A stretch of DNA of 32,054 nt from contig JAOZOH010000027.1 of assembly GCA_029933365.1 (NCBI GenBank), forward strand, positions 1 through 32,054, given 5' to 3'. This DNA is from Desulfuromusa sp. GTDB lineage: Bacteria; Desulfobacterota; Desulfuromonadia; Desulfuromonadales; Geopsychrobacteraceae. Positions 16,518 through 24,314 of this stretch are shown in pieces (within the stretch, counting starts at the first letter, position 1; each line of letters begins with the position of its first letter). The translations under genes and the position numbers were made by a program. The notes beneath the pieces were generated by a model that searched no databases, was not told the origin of the DNA, and saw only the letters and a list, made by a program, of their open reading frames with translations.

Positions 16518-17267
16518 ATGTCTAATATCCTCAACCATTCCCTAATCAGTGAACGTTATTTTTTCCCCTGCGTTGGTGCATTTAAAGATCCCTTCTGGGT
16601 TGATTGTGGTGATGCTCAGTTGGCTTGCAGTTATCATGAAATTAATCCTGCGGCAAAAACTCTGATCCATTTTCATGGCAATGGTGAAATTGTTGATGAC
16701 TGGCAGGGCGATTTCGTGACCCTGATTCAACAAATGGGATGTAACGTTTTTCTGGCAGAGTTGCGTGGCTATGGGCAGTCAACGGGACAGCCGCAGTTAG
16801 GCAAGATGCTTGAGGATGTGGTTCCAACAATCGAGGCATTGCAACGACCGGCCAGTGATCTGATCTTTTTTGGGCGCAGTGTTGGTTCAATCTTTGCTAT
16901 CGAGGCTGCGGCAAAGTTCTCCCAGGCAGCAGGGTTGATTCTGGAAAGTGGGGTTGCCGATGTTCAGGAACGTTTGCTGTTGAGGATTGACCCCTCTGAG
17001 ATTGGGGTGAGTGCCGCCGAACTGGAAGCGGAGATTGACCGCAGTTTAAATCACCAACGCAAATTGTCAACTTATCCAGGTCCGTTGCTGGTGATGCACA
17101 CCCAGAATGATGGGCTGGTCGATGTGAGTCACGGGCAGCGACTTTATGATTGGGCTCCCGGCAAGAAGAAATTGAAAATCTTCTCGCAAGGAACCCATAA
17201 CGACATCATGTACGTCAATGCGCGGAAGTATTTTGCATTGTTGGCAGAGTTTATCGGTTCTCTGTAG
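16518..17267 (+). CDS. Alpha/beta hydrolase
   Basis: A 249-residue cytoplasmic protein of the alpha/beta-hydrolase fold, similar to BEM46/YqkD-type serine hydrolases. The oxyanion region is LIHFHGNGEIVDDW, the nucleophile elbow is GRSVGS (S121), the acid lies probably in TQNDGLVDV and the base is the His of GTHNDIM. There is no signal peptide. It is probably the last gene of the transport operon and could hydrolyse an ester or amide from the imported compounds, but the substrate cannot be named. The frame extends six bases to a TTG; ATG 16518 with an upstream CGGA is preferred. Its stop is one base from the stop of the convergent CBS gene, with no terminator visible. Confidence 0.8.
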   Translation: MSNILNHSLISERYFFPCVGAFKDPFWVDCGDAQLACSYHEINPAAKTLIHFHGNGEIVDDWQGDFVTLIQQMGCNVFLAELRGYGQSTGQPQLGKMLEDVVPTIEALQRPASDLIFFGRSVGSIFAIEAAAKFSQAAGLILESGVADVQERLLLRIDPSEIGVSAAELEAEIDRSLNHQRKLSTYPGPLLVMHTQNDGLVDVSHGQRLYDWAPGKKKLKIFSQGTHNDIMYVNARKYFALLAEFIGSL

Positions 17268-17268
17268 C

Positions 17269-17673
17269 TCAGGAAAAAGAAGTGATAAGCTTTAACAGCT
17301 GACGGCAAGTTACCTGACCGATAACCTGACCATTTTCAACAACAGGCCTTCTGCGCTGCCCTTGATGTAACATAGAAGTCATAACGTCAAAAAGTTGAGC
17401 ATTAGGCGACACTGTCGTCACCTCTTTCGTCATGATATCTTCTGCGCTTAAAGAGGAGGCATTGCGCCCTTCATGATAGATGCTACCAGACATCTCTCTG
17501 AGACAATCTAACTCAGATATCATCCCCAGCAGATTTTTTGATTTGTCAACAACAAGAACACCTGAAACTTTATGTTTCAAAGTAAGTTTTGCAACGTCTG
17601 CAATATTTGTATTTGGCAGGACTGTCACAGGTTTTGGATTCATGAAATCTTTAATTCGAAACGATTCGGTCAT
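17269..17673 (-). CDS. CBS-domain-pair protein
   Basis: A 134-residue protein made almost entirely of two CBS motifs (about residues 8-62 and 75-130): DFMNPKPVTVLPNTNIADVA with GVLVVDKSKNLLGMISELD, then IMTKEVTTVSPNAQLFDVMTSMLHQGQRRRPVVENGQVIGQV. Stand-alone CBS pairs bind adenine nucleotides and modulate partner proteins; the partner is unknown. AAGGAGG lies seven bases before the ATG. It converges with the alpha/beta hydrolase gene with a one-base gap. It probably has its own promoter in the A+T-rich 110 bases separating it from the DsrE-like gene. Confidence 0.85.
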   Translation of the reverse strand: MTESFRIKDFMNPKPVTVLPNTNIADVAKLTLKHKVSGVLVVDKSKNLLGMISELDCLREMSGSIYHEGRNASSLSAEDIMTKEVTTVSPNAQLFDVMTSMLHQGQRRRPVVENGQVIGQVTCRQLLKLITSFS

Positions 17674-17784
17674 TTGATCCTCCTTAGATTGATAATGCAG
17701 ATATTCTATGGAATATATTATGAAATTGCTATCACAATATTTAAACAGATACTGTCTGATCCCCCTTGTAGGTGAAGCTCAGGG

Positions 17785-18102
17785 TTAAAATGTAATCACC
17801 TGATATCCCTCTTTGATGAAATTCGAAATATAATCTCCAACGTAGATGATATTGGCTCCTTTTTCCTCAAGCAGGGGAGTAATTTTCATATCATCAGCGA
17901 CGAACTTGCAATAGGCGGTATTATTGTTCTGCAGCAATTCAAATATTTTGGGGTGCTCCAGCATGAGCCGTTCACTTTCACCAAATACAACAAATTGAAC
18001 ATCATCGACCCAACCGTGTTTTCTTGCATTGGTGCCATAAATAATCCCAGGTTGTAATTTATCGAGATCTCCAGATGCGAGCCAGATGAGAACTTTTGTC
18101 AT
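17785..18102 (-). CDS. DsrE-like family protein
   Basis: A 105-residue single-domain protein resembling the DsrE/DsrF-like fold: KVLIWLASGDLDKLQPGIIYGTNARKHGWVDDVQFVVFGESERLML, followed by a hydrophobic strand-helix end (GANIIYVGDYISNFIKEGYQVITF). One cysteine (NTAYCKFVADDM) sits near where catalytic-type DsrE proteins carry theirs. Related small proteins act in sulfur transfer, but many are uncharacterised, so no function is assigned. The gene stands alone between the CBS gene and a long palindromic repeat. Its RBS is weak (GAAAGAAG). Confidence 0.6.
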   Translation of the reverse strand: MTKVLIWLASGDLDKLQPGIIYGTNARKHGWVDDVQFVVFGESERLMLEHPKIFELLQNNNTAYCKFVADDMKITPLLEEKGANIIYVGDYISNFIKEGYQVITF

Positions 18103-18150
18103 AATATGCTTCTTTCTATAATCTGTTATCTAGTTCATTTAACATAATTT

Positions 18151-18262
18151 GCCACCAAGACGCCAAGCTCTCCAAGAAGGTCAAAAGTAAAAACCTGCTT
18201 TTTGTTTTTAAACCAAAAAAAGATCTTTAAATTTTACTTGGTGCTCTTGGCGTCTTGGTGGC
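18151..18262. repeat. Long inverted repeat in the gap between the DsrE-like and FmdE-like genes
   Basis: GCCACCAAGACGCCAAG (18151-18167) and CTTGGCGTCTTGGTGGC (18246-18262) are perfect 17-base inverted copies. They are separated by an A/T-rich 78 bases in which the pairing partly continues (CTCCAAG... AGTAAAA against TTTTACTTGG). Similar CCAAG/CTTGG-rich palindromes are scattered in many bacterial genomes. It occupies most of the 195-base gap between the two minus-strand genes and could terminate transcription from the FmdE-like side. Confidence 0.7.
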
Positions 18263-18297
18263 TATTTTATTGTTTTAAAGGTTTTCTGGCTAATCAG

Positions 18298-18900
18298 CTA
18301 TGCGAATGTGACCAGTTGTTTCCATTGTTCCGGGGTAGTCAGGATCTTTTTGACCCGGTTTTGCCATTCTTCAGCAAAAAAAGCTTTTTCTTCCGTCTCC
18401 ATTGTCTCCTGACGAATCTTTTGCATCAGTGGTTGGATTTGTGGATGAAAGGGGATGGTTGAAGGGTCATATGCCATGGTGACACTGTCCCCGTTATCAA
18501 GGCGGGTCAAGCGTACCTCCCCGTCGATATCACAACCAAAGAAGAGTCGATTGTTGCGGGCATATTCTGGCCCCAGCCCTTTGAACCCTCCGTCGTTAGC
18601 CGCACCAGTAATTAGGCAGATACACTGAGCAATGACACCCTCAACCCCTTCATCAAGAGCGCCACGCATCTCAATTTTAATGTTCCCTCGCTCCGGGGTG
18701 GCATTACCGTAGAGCTTTTTGAGCCCAAGATCGCACATGATCCATGCTCCGGCAACTGTGGGGCAGGAGTGTCCGGCGAGTTTCACCATGTCGAGATATC
18801 TGTAGATAATCAGACCATCATTAACTGCACCGAGCAACCGTGCCAGTGGATCAACCATGTGGATTGGAGCAATACTGTCAAAAAAATCAGGATATTTCAT
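18298..18900 (-). CDS. FmdE-domain-like protein
   Basis: A 200-residue protein whose N-terminal half resembles the FmdE (formylmethanofuran dehydrogenase subunit E) domain: LAGHSCPTVAGAWIMCDLGLKKLYG aligns with the GHxCP helix of that family, and GVEGVIAQCICLITGAANDGGF provides a further cysteine/glycine-rich stretch. The C-terminal zinc ribbon of archaeal FmdE is absent. Stand-alone FmdE-domain proteins occur in many bacteria that lack methanofuran metabolism, where they may bind metal or a molybdenum cofactor; their role is unsettled. It lies 46 bases downstream of the FetB-like permease on the same strand and probably shares its transcript. Confidence 0.55.
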   Translation of the reverse strand: MKYPDFFDSIAPIHMVDPLARLLGAVNDGLIIYRYLDMVKLAGHSCPTVAGAWIMCDLGLKKLYGNATPERGNIKIEMRGALDEGVEGVIAQCICLITGAANDGGFKGLGPEYARNNRLFFGCDIDGEVRLTRLDNGDSVTMAYDPSTIPFHPQIQPLMQKIRQETMETEEKAFFAEEWQNRVKKILTTPEQWKQLVTFA

Positions 18901-18946
18901 CTTATCCCTTTCTTGATTATTTCGTTGAGATGTTGACAGACGAGAC

Positions 18947-19666
18947 TTAACTTTTCAGTTCTTCGAGATCATTTTTGATTAAGGTCAGAAAAATAGCTGC
19001 TGAAATGCCAGCTGAACCGAAGATCATACACATTACCATGATCTGGTATCTTGCAGCAATCAGCGGAGAGACTCCTGAGAGAATCTGTCCGGTCATCATC
19101 CCGGGAAGGGAAACCAGACCGACGGCCAGTAAAGAGTTGGTGATTGGAATAAGAGAGGTCTGCAAAGCAATACTGCGGGCTTTTTTATACGAAATATTTC
19201 TGCTGATTTCTGCTTCAAGCCGTTCTCCTGCCAAACTGATACTGTTCATTGAGTTTGCAAAGATCATCCCGGCTAAGGGGATGAGATAACTTGGCAGATA
19301 CCAGGGGTGGAGGCCGAGTACCGCTTGAGACATAAGGATTAAAACGATGCCGCCACCCAGCAGGATGGAAGAGAATGATTTCAGATAGAGGGTTTTGCGC
19401 GGGATTGATAGTGTCCGCAAGGCGATCCAGCTGGCTGAAAATAGCATGATGGCAAGAACCGCTATAACAATCAGACCGCTTTCAGTTTTGAAAATATAGG
19501 CGAGGAAATAGCCGATGAGGAGCAACTGCAGAAGCATGCGGCAAACGGCATAGATTGAACTTTTGTAGCCCAACTGCCACTTTCCGATAATGACAATCAC
19601 GACAATTACCGGGATGAAGGCGAATGCCAAGTTGAGCAGCGGTATTGTCTGGATTGAACTGCTCAT
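18947..19666 (-). CDS. fetB: FetB/UPF0014-family ABC transporter permease
   Basis: A 239-residue membrane protein with about seven helices. The family core IPLAGMIFANSMNSISLAGERLEAEI is followed by LPGMMTGQILSGVSPLIAARYQIMVM. In E. coli FetB works with the ATPase FetA in iron efflux and oxidative-stress tolerance. No FetA-like ATPase gene adjoins here: the upstream neighbour is cystathionine beta-lyase and the downstream neighbour is FmdE-like. The partner must therefore be encoded elsewhere or the protein has a different role. The RBS (AGGAGC) is good. The spacing of 22 bases to the stop of the upstream lyase suggests co-transcription. Confidence 0.8.
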   Translation of the reverse strand: MSSSIQTIPLLNLAFAFIPVIVVIVIIGKWQLGYKSSIYAVCRMLLQLLLIGYFLAYIFKTESGLIVIAVLAIMLFSASWIALRTLSIPRKTLYLKSFSSILLGGGIVLILMSQAVLGLHPWYLPSYLIPLAGMIFANSMNSISLAGERLEAEISRNISYKKARSIALQTSLIPITNSLLAVGLVSLPGMMTGQILSGVSPLIAARYQIMVMCMIFGSAGISAAIFLTLIKNDLEELKS

Positions 19667-19688
19667 AAATATCTGCTCCTGATTTCTA

Positions 19689-20855
19689 TTATTTCAATAA
19701 TTCAAAGCCTGACTCAAGGTCTTTCATCAGATCTACAGGTTCTTCAAGTCCAATATTGAGCCGAACAACTGTTCTCCCTGCATATTCAGATTTTTGCGTC
19801 CGATTATACTTTCCTGCCGTGATCAGACTTTTGAACCCTCCCCAACTGTAGCCAATGCCAAACAACTGGAGTGAATTGACGAATTTTGCCAGATACTCCT
19901 GCGTATATTCTTCTTTAAAAACAAAAGCAAAAAGTCCTGAAGAACCGGTGAAATCTCTTTTCCAAATGTGATGTTGCGGGTGGCTTGGGAGAGCCGGGTG
20001 AATCACTTGTTCAATGATGGGTAAAGATTCCAGACAGTGGGCAATTTCTAGGGCTGACTGTTCGTGTTGCCGTAGCCGCAGTGGCAGAGTTCGCAGCCCG
20101 CGCAGAGCTGTATAGCAATCTTCTTCTGGAGTATACGTTTCTGTGACGCGGTAAAATTGTTTAAATGTCTCGGCATACTTTTCATTGACCGTGACTGTTC
20201 CCATCAGTATATCAGAATGACCTGAGATGTATTTGGTGACTGATTGAATCGAGACATCAATCCCCAAGGCAAAAGCATCCAGATAAAGGGGAGTCGCCCA
20301 GGTGTTATCAAGTACGGTTATAATGCCCCGTTTTTTTGCCAGAGTGGTGATGGCTGGGATATCCTGTATTTCAAAAGTATTGGATCCGGGCGATTCGAGA
20401 AAAATCAGCTTTGTATTGTCCTGAAAATAGGCCTCAATCTCTTTCCCCGCTGCTGAGGGGATAACCGTTATCTGGACATTGTATTTTTTCAGAACTTCGT
20501 TGCAAAAACGAGCTGTCGGGCCATAGGCATTGTCGCAGAGCAAAATATGGTCACCACTATTGGTAAAGGCCATTAATGAATTTATGATCGCACTGATTCC
20601 TGATGGAAACGCGCGTGTCAAAGCTCCCCCTTCGAGTTCTCTGACCGCCTCTTCAAACACTCTTTGTGTTGGTAATCGATCTGTTCCATAAGTGATACTA
20701 TCGTAATTTCCTGCATTTGCCAGGGTCAGGTCTTCAAAATTATTAAATAAAATCGTTGATCCCCGAAAAACAGGGGGATTAATTGTTTTTAGCGGACCGG
20801 TACCTTCGTCTTGAAAGAATGAATCAAAGTTGATCAAGCGAGTTGTCTTTTTCAC
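19689..20855 (-). CDS. metC: Cystathionine beta-lyase (PLP-dependent trans-sulfuration enzyme)
   Basis: 388 residues, the usual length. The Cys/Met-metabolism PLP fold is clear: YDSITYGTDRLPTQRVFEEAV, GALTRAFPSGISAI, LDNTWATPLYLDAFALGIDV and the Schiff-base lysine in SVTKYISGHSD. The C-terminal domain ends with GYSWGGFKSL and VVRLNIGLEEPVDL, typical of the proteobacterial MetC branch, which cleaves cystathionine to homocysteine, pyruvate and ammonia. The start is taken as GTG 20855 with CAGGAG six bases away. The open frame continues to 21128, but that stretch overlaps the NUDIX gene and does not resemble the family. It is followed closely by the FetB-like permease. Confidence 0.88.
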   Translation of the reverse strand: MKKTTRLINFDSFFQDEGTGPLKTINPPVFRGSTILFNNFEDLTLANAGNYDSITYGTDRLPTQRVFEEAVRELEGGALTRAFPSGISAIINSLMAFTNSGDHILLCDNAYGPTARFCNEVLKKYNVQITVIPSAAGKEIEAYFQDNTKLIFLESPGSNTFEIQDIPAITTLAKKRGIITVLDNTWATPLYLDAFALGIDVSIQSVTKYISGHSDILMGTVTVNEKYAETFKQFYRVTETYTPEEDCYTALRGLRTLPLRLRQHEQSALEIAHCLESLPIIEQVIHPALPSHPQHHIWKRDFTGSSGLFAFVFKEEYTQEYLAKFVNSLQLFGIGYSWGGFKSLITAGKYNRTQKSEYAGRTVVRLNIGLEEPVDLMKDLESGFELLK

Positions 20856-20910
20856 ATTTTTCTCCTGAGTGAATTTTTCTTGCTTCTGTGTGACCGAGAA
20901 TGCACTGTCC

Positions 20911-21507
20911 CTAGCGTCTTTCTGGATAAGTAAAAGAGAGGTCAAATAGGTTGAGAAAATTATCCAGCAGACGGTAGGTGATCCCCCAGAGTGGGCGGTC
21001 GCTCCATTCGCTAAGGTTGATTCCTGGATGGTTGCGATCCCGGCCACGATAGAAAAACGTAAGTTGCTGGTTACGCTGCGGATCCAGTAAAGTTTGGATT
21101 GGCACCCAGAATAGGCCGACAACTTCACCGTTAAGTTTAAATTGTGTGTTCATCCCAACCTGATAGACAAAACAGGAAATATGGACTGAAAGATAGGCCC
21201 CGGCAAGATCATCACTTTGCCCCAGATAGTTTTCGTCATTCAGGCAAAGACCGACCTCTTCCCATGTTTCCCGTTCTGCTGCTGCACGCGGACTGGGATC
21301 AATAGTTTCAATTCTTCCCCCAGGAAAGCCCAAATCTCCCGACCACGGATCCTTGTCGTGCTCAGCTCGGCGGATCAATAGAACTTCCGTTTGCTGGCTA
21401 TTTTCACGCAATAACATGGCGACCGCAGCGTGGCGGTCGGACTCCTGTTGCAGCGACTGTGGCTGGTGGTCTGATAGCCGGTTTCTTATTTGTTCGATGT
21501 TGAGCAT
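20911..21507 (-). CDS. NUDIX hydrolase, CoA pyrophosphatase-like
   Basis: A 198-residue protein with both marks of the NudL/YeaB group: the upstream NuCoA-type motif (LLIRRAEHDKDPWSGDLGFPGG) and the Nudix helix (GGRIETIDPSPRAAAERETW followed by EEVGL) with the few-residue insertion characteristic of this subgroup. Relatives hydrolyse coenzyme A to 3',5'-ADP and 4'-phosphopantetheine. The C-terminus (RPLWGITYRLLDNFLNLF) also fits the family. It lies 55 bases upstream of metC on the same strand and may share a transcript. Two hairpins separate it from the efpL gene upstream. Confidence 0.85.
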   Translation of the reverse strand: MLNIEQIRNRLSDHQPQSLQQESDRHAAVAMLLRENSQQTEVLLIRRAEHDKDPWSGDLGFPGGRIETIDPSPRAAAERETWEEVGLCLNDENYLGQSDDLAGAYLSVHISCFVYQVGMNTQFKLNGEVVGLFWVPIQTLLDPQRNQQLTFFYRGRDRNHPGINLSEWSDRPLWGITYRLLDNFLNLFDLSFTYPERR

Positions 21508-21590
21508 CAGTCAGTTTAATCCTGAAATTTGAATAGTAGTGTCCGGTTAAAAAATGCAGACGTTAACTCTGATTTAAAAATCCCCCTCAA

Positions 21591-21610
21591 TCCCCCTTTA
21601 AAAAGGGGGA
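21591..21610. terminator. C/G-run hairpin downstream of efpL
   Basis: TCCCCCTT pairs with AAGGGGGA over a short A/T loop, embedded in a run of CCCCCT units. On the minus strand it is followed by a T-run a few bases on. This is a common dispersed bacterial hairpin type and may act as a second terminator for efpL. Confidence 0.55.
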
Positions 21611-21622
21611 GGCTTAACAACA

Positions 21623-21643
21623 CCCCTCTTTGCCAAAGAGGGG
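21623..21643 (-). terminator. Terminator-like hairpin downstream of efpL
   Basis: CCCCTCTTT and AAAGAGGGG form a perfect nine-base stem around GCC, 23 bases after the efpL stop. On the minus strand it is followed by TGTTGTT rather than a clean T-run. The stem resembles that of the terminator at 1698-1725. Confidence 0.6.
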
Positions 21644-21665
21644 TTGGGTGGAGATTCGAAAATCA

Positions 21666-22229
21666 TCAGGCGCGAGAAACGAAGCGGCATTCCCGCGTGT
21701 CAACTTTAATTTTTTCTCCTGATTCCAGATAACCGGGGACCTGGACTGAAATTCCGGTTTCCAATACGGCCTCTTTGGTCTGAGCCGTTGCTGTCGCATT
21801 TTTGATTGCCGGAGCAGTTTCAGTCACTATGAGTTCAACGATCTGTGGAACTTCAAGGGTGACGACCTGGTCATTGAACACGCCAAGAGTGACTTCTCCA
21901 CTCTCCAGCAGGTAGCCCTTGATATTGTCATAAAGTTCACCACTGACTTCATACTGTTCGTAGTTTTCCTGATCCATGAATACACCCTGATCACCGGAGG
22001 CATAGAGAAATTGCCCCTTACGCCGAGCAAAGTCAGCTTCATCCATCCGATCTCCCGACTTGAAAGAATTGTTTAGAACCTGTCCGGTCAGGAGATTACG
22101 ATATTTTGTTTTGACCAAAGTGTTACCACCACGGGCGGTTGGTGATTGAAAGCTGACATCAATCACAATGCAGGGCACTGAGTCGAGTTGGAATACTATC
22201 CCGCGGCGCAGGTCATTGGCATTAATCAT
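21666..22229 (-). CDS. yeiP: Elongation factor P-like protein EfpL (YeiP)
   Basis: 187 residues covering all three EF-P domains. The domain I loop is QSPTARGGNTLVK with arginine (R33) at the tip, the hallmark of the YeiP/EfpL branch. Canonical EF-P has a modifiable lysine there in many bacteria. The C-terminal PGYLESGEKIKVDTRE matches the S1-like domain III. EfpL binds the ribosome and relieves stalling at proline and other difficult motifs. It follows the PaaI-type thioesterase gene by 43 bases on the same strand, with AAAGGAG in front of the ATG, and ends at two stacked hairpins. A separate true efp gene is expected elsewhere in the genome. Confidence 0.88.
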   Translation of the reverse strand: MINANDLRRGIVFQLDSVPCIVIDVSFQSPTARGGNTLVKTKYRNLLTGQVLNNSFKSGDRMDEADFARRKGQFLYASGDQGVFMDQENYEQYEVSGELYDNIKGYLLESGEVTLGVFNDQVVTLEVPQIVELIVTETAPAIKNATATAQTKEAVLETGISVQVPGYLESGEKIKVDTRECRFVSRA

Positions 22230-22272
22230 TTTTATAAAACTCCTTTGAATATCTGTAAAAAAGCATTGTTTA

Positions 22273-22671
22273 TTAGAATAGAGATTTGTCTTTGCGATAC
22301 GCGGTTCCTTGAAACTGTGCGATCAACTGCTGATTGTTGTTGGTAATTTTAACCTGGTAATGACCTAGCCGCCGGTTAACAGAGAGCTCTTCAGCTTCCG
22401 CAAAAAGGGTGCCGTTATAGGTTGGTTCCAGGAATGATATGGATGTATTGGTGGCCAGAGCCAGTTGCCCTTGACTGTTGGCAGCAGCGGCAAAGGTGAA
22501 ATCGGCTAAGGTGAAAATTGCGCCACCGTGGACGGTTTTGGCACCGTTCATGTGGTGCGGCTGAATGTCCATCTTGGCCCTGGCCCAACCAGGTTTCACT
22601 TCCACAAGGGTGATCCCGCAGTGGTGGGCAAAATGATCATTTTCCGCAAAGAAATCCAGAATTTTCTGCAT
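22273..22671 (-). CDS. PaaI-type hotdog-fold thioesterase
   Basis: A 132-residue single hotdog domain. The family motif HHMNGAKTVHGGAIFTLADFTFAAAAN contains the conserved Asn, HGG and the catalytic Asp on the central helix. HHCGITLVEVKPGWARAKMD at the N-terminus fits as well. Such enzymes hydrolyse acyl- or aryl-CoA thioesters as tetramers; the substrate is unknown. It starts six bases from the stop of the 62-aa CxxC protein upstream and is probably in one transcript with it and with efpL. Its RBS is weak, which hints at coupling to the upstream gene. Confidence 0.85.
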   Translation of the reverse strand: MQKILDFFAENDHFAHHCGITLVEVKPGWARAKMDIQPHHMNGAKTVHGGAIFTLADFTFAAAANSQGQLALATNTSISFLEPTYNGTLFAEAEELSVNRRLGHYQVKITNNNQQLIAQFQGTAYRKDKSLF

Positions 22672-22677
22672 TATATT

Positions 22678-22866
22678 TCAACCCCAAAAATTGTCGAGTT
22701 TCTTTTTCATCAAAGGGCGAGGGTTATGTAAATGTTCAGGTAGATCAGCTTTCGCCCCACATTTGCCACATACAACTGTTGGCTTGGTTGAACGGCGATC
22801 GATCTCTTCCATCAGACCTTTGGCTTGTAGTTCGCACATCTTTAACTCATTTATATTATCGACCAT
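22678..22866 (-). CDS. Small CxxC protein of unknown function (62 aa)
   Basis: A 62-residue hydrophilic protein with an acidic/helical N-terminus (MVDNINELKMCELQAKG), one CGKC knuckle in the middle (TVVCGKCGAKADLPEHLHNP) and a basic C-terminus (MKKKLDNFWG). The CxxC plus nearby histidines could bind zinc as half a ribbon, perhaps as a dimer; this is inference. AAGGGAG lies six to seven bases before the ATG, and only six bases separate it from the thioesterase gene, both supporting a real gene. I do not recognise the family. Confidence 0.6.
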   Translation of the reverse strand: MVDNINELKMCELQAKGLMEEIDRRSTKPTVVCGKCGAKADLPEHLHNPRPLMKKKLDNFWG

Positions 22867-23042
22867 CCGGTCTCCCTTCTTTTTCCAGAACGAGCTTAAT
22901 CAAATAATACTCGCAGTCAGGTAGAAATCCCAAATATTCTGGCGAGCTACCCATGAATTTTTACGAGATTAACAAGATTTGGTTTGTATTAGTAGTATGT
23001 AGATTCTATGGCTTAGAAGGGAAGTTAGCAAGGGATAGGTGA

Positions 23043-23555
23043 TTATCTTTTTTGAGATTGTTGCGGTGCTTTGCGAAAAACTCCATCTTCACCACGGGTA
23101 TAAGGGGTCTTATTTTTTTCCATGGCGAGATTGTAGTGAAAGTTAAAAGCGGGTTTTTCAGTTTTTATAGTTTTGTTTTTGACCCGATAGTTAGTTTGCC
23201 TGTTGCCTGGTTCTGACTGAGTATCAATTGAGCCAAAAAGTGCATCAAGTAATGATTTGACGAAGCGGTTGAACTTCTGTTGTGGATCGAGAGGGGAAGT
23301 TTCTGCTTTGGTTGCTGAGTGTTCTTTGTTGCTGTTCTCCTGCTTGGCAAGTTTCTGGTCGTAGAGAGTTCGTAGCTTTGGATCAGAGAGGATTCGATAG
23401 GCATGATTAACTTGGCGGAACAGTTCTGCCGCCGTTTCCGATCCACTATTCCGGTCAGGGTGAAAACGTTTAGCCAGACTCCGGTAAGCAGATTTGATGC
23501 GTCGCTGCCCGGAATCTGGAGGGATACCAAGCAACCGATAGTAATTAAGAGCCAT
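23043..23555 (-). CDS. J-domain protein (type III DnaJ-like co-chaperone)
   Basis: 170 residues. The N-terminal J domain (about 2-68) has YYRLLGIPPDSG, the HPD triad at 32-34 (RFHPDRN) and ILSDPKLRTLYDQKLA. There is no Gly/Phe region or zinc-finger domain; the rest is a basic, low-complexity tail. It stimulates a DnaK-type ATPase, with unknown client specificity. The start at ATG 23555 is preferred: GAGGA lies ten bases upstream and the J domain begins at once. The frame extends to a TTG at 23597 but without a good RBS. The 176 bases between it and the CxxC gene contain no gene I can support. Confidence 0.85.
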   Translation of the reverse strand: MALNYYRLLGIPPDSGQRRIKSAYRSLAKRFHPDRNSGSETAAELFRQVNHAYRILSDPKLRTLYDQKLAKQENSNKEHSATKAETSPLDPQQKFNRFVKSLLDALFGSIDTQSEPGNRQTNYRVKNKTIKTEKPAFNFHYNLAMEKNKTPYTRGEDGVFRKAPQQSQKR

Positions 23556-23687
23556 GAAGCGTGTTTCCTCGGTCAGGTTCCATCCCTGGAGTGACAAGGT
23601 CTAAGCCATCCGTGGTCAGAGCAGGCAGTGTCTTATCGACCACTGCCCGCTAAATTTTAACCTTTTTTTTGAGTTGAATTTCTATGT

Positions 23688-24257
23688 TTAGCTGTGATCG
23701 AAACTTACTTCAACATCCTGACGGTGTTCTGGATCAATTTTCCACAGAGCGCGACTGGCAAAATTGAAAGTCCTGGCAATAATCAGATCGGGGAACTGAT
23801 CAAGCCGGGTGTTGTAAATGGTGACTGATGCATTATACAGCTCGCGTCGATCAGCTATCTGATCTTCAATTTCTGAAATTCGATTGCTGAGTTGCCTGAA
23901 CCCGGTATCAGCCTTCAGGTCAGGATAACGTTCCACCACCATAAACAGCGATTTCAATGTGTCGGTTAACGCATTCTGTGCCTGTAGCTTTTGCTCATCA
24001 CTCTGAGCTGAATTAACCATTGATCTGGCTTTAACCACCGCTTCCAGAGTTTTTTGTTCGTGCTGCATGTAGCCTTCACAGACTTTGATCAGCTTCGGTA
24101 GCTCATCATAGCGCTGCTTGAGGAGCACATCGATGTTGCTCCAATCTTGATTGATATTATTTTTAAGTGCAACAAATCCGTTGTAGATAATAACGAAGAA
24201 AATGATAATCCCGAGCACTATCAATACTAAAATTCCCAGTGTAATCATGCCGCCCAT
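23688..24257 (-). CDS. lemA: LemA family protein
   Basis: A 189-residue protein. One N-terminal membrane helix (residues 5-28) is followed by the helical LemA domain: NGFVALKNNINQDWSNIDVLLKQRYDELPKL, then VVERYPDLKADTGFRQLSNRISEIEDQIADRRELYNASVTIYNTRLDQFPD. Function is poorly known; LemA proteins commonly neighbour membrane proteins or peptidases. Here it is 89 bases downstream of a large GIDE-domain membrane protein on the same strand, so the two probably act together. AAGGAG lies seven to eight bases before the ATG. Confidence 0.9.
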   Translation of the reverse strand: MGGMITLGILVLIVLGIIIFFVIIYNGFVALKNNINQDWSNIDVLLKQRYDELPKLIKVCEGYMQHEQKTLEAVVKARSMVNSAQSDEQKLQAQNALTDTLKSLFMVVERYPDLKADTGFRQLSNRISEIEDQIADRRELYNASVTIYNTRLDQFPDLIIARTFNFASRALWKIDPEHRQDVEVSFDHS

Positions 24258-24314
24258 AGTTAATCTCCTTTTCGAGTAGCGGTTGAATATTGATCTTCTG
24301 TTACGTTTTTGTTC

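Noticed and set aside
20856..20910. SAM or S-box type riboswitch ahead of metC
   Set aside because: Only 55 bases separate metC from the NUDIX gene, with no conserved aptamer-like pairing.
20856..21128. N-terminal extension of the cystathionine beta-lyase frame
   Set aside because: It overlaps the NUDIX gene on the same strand, does not resemble the enzyme family, and a GTG with CAGGAG at 20855 gives the normal length.
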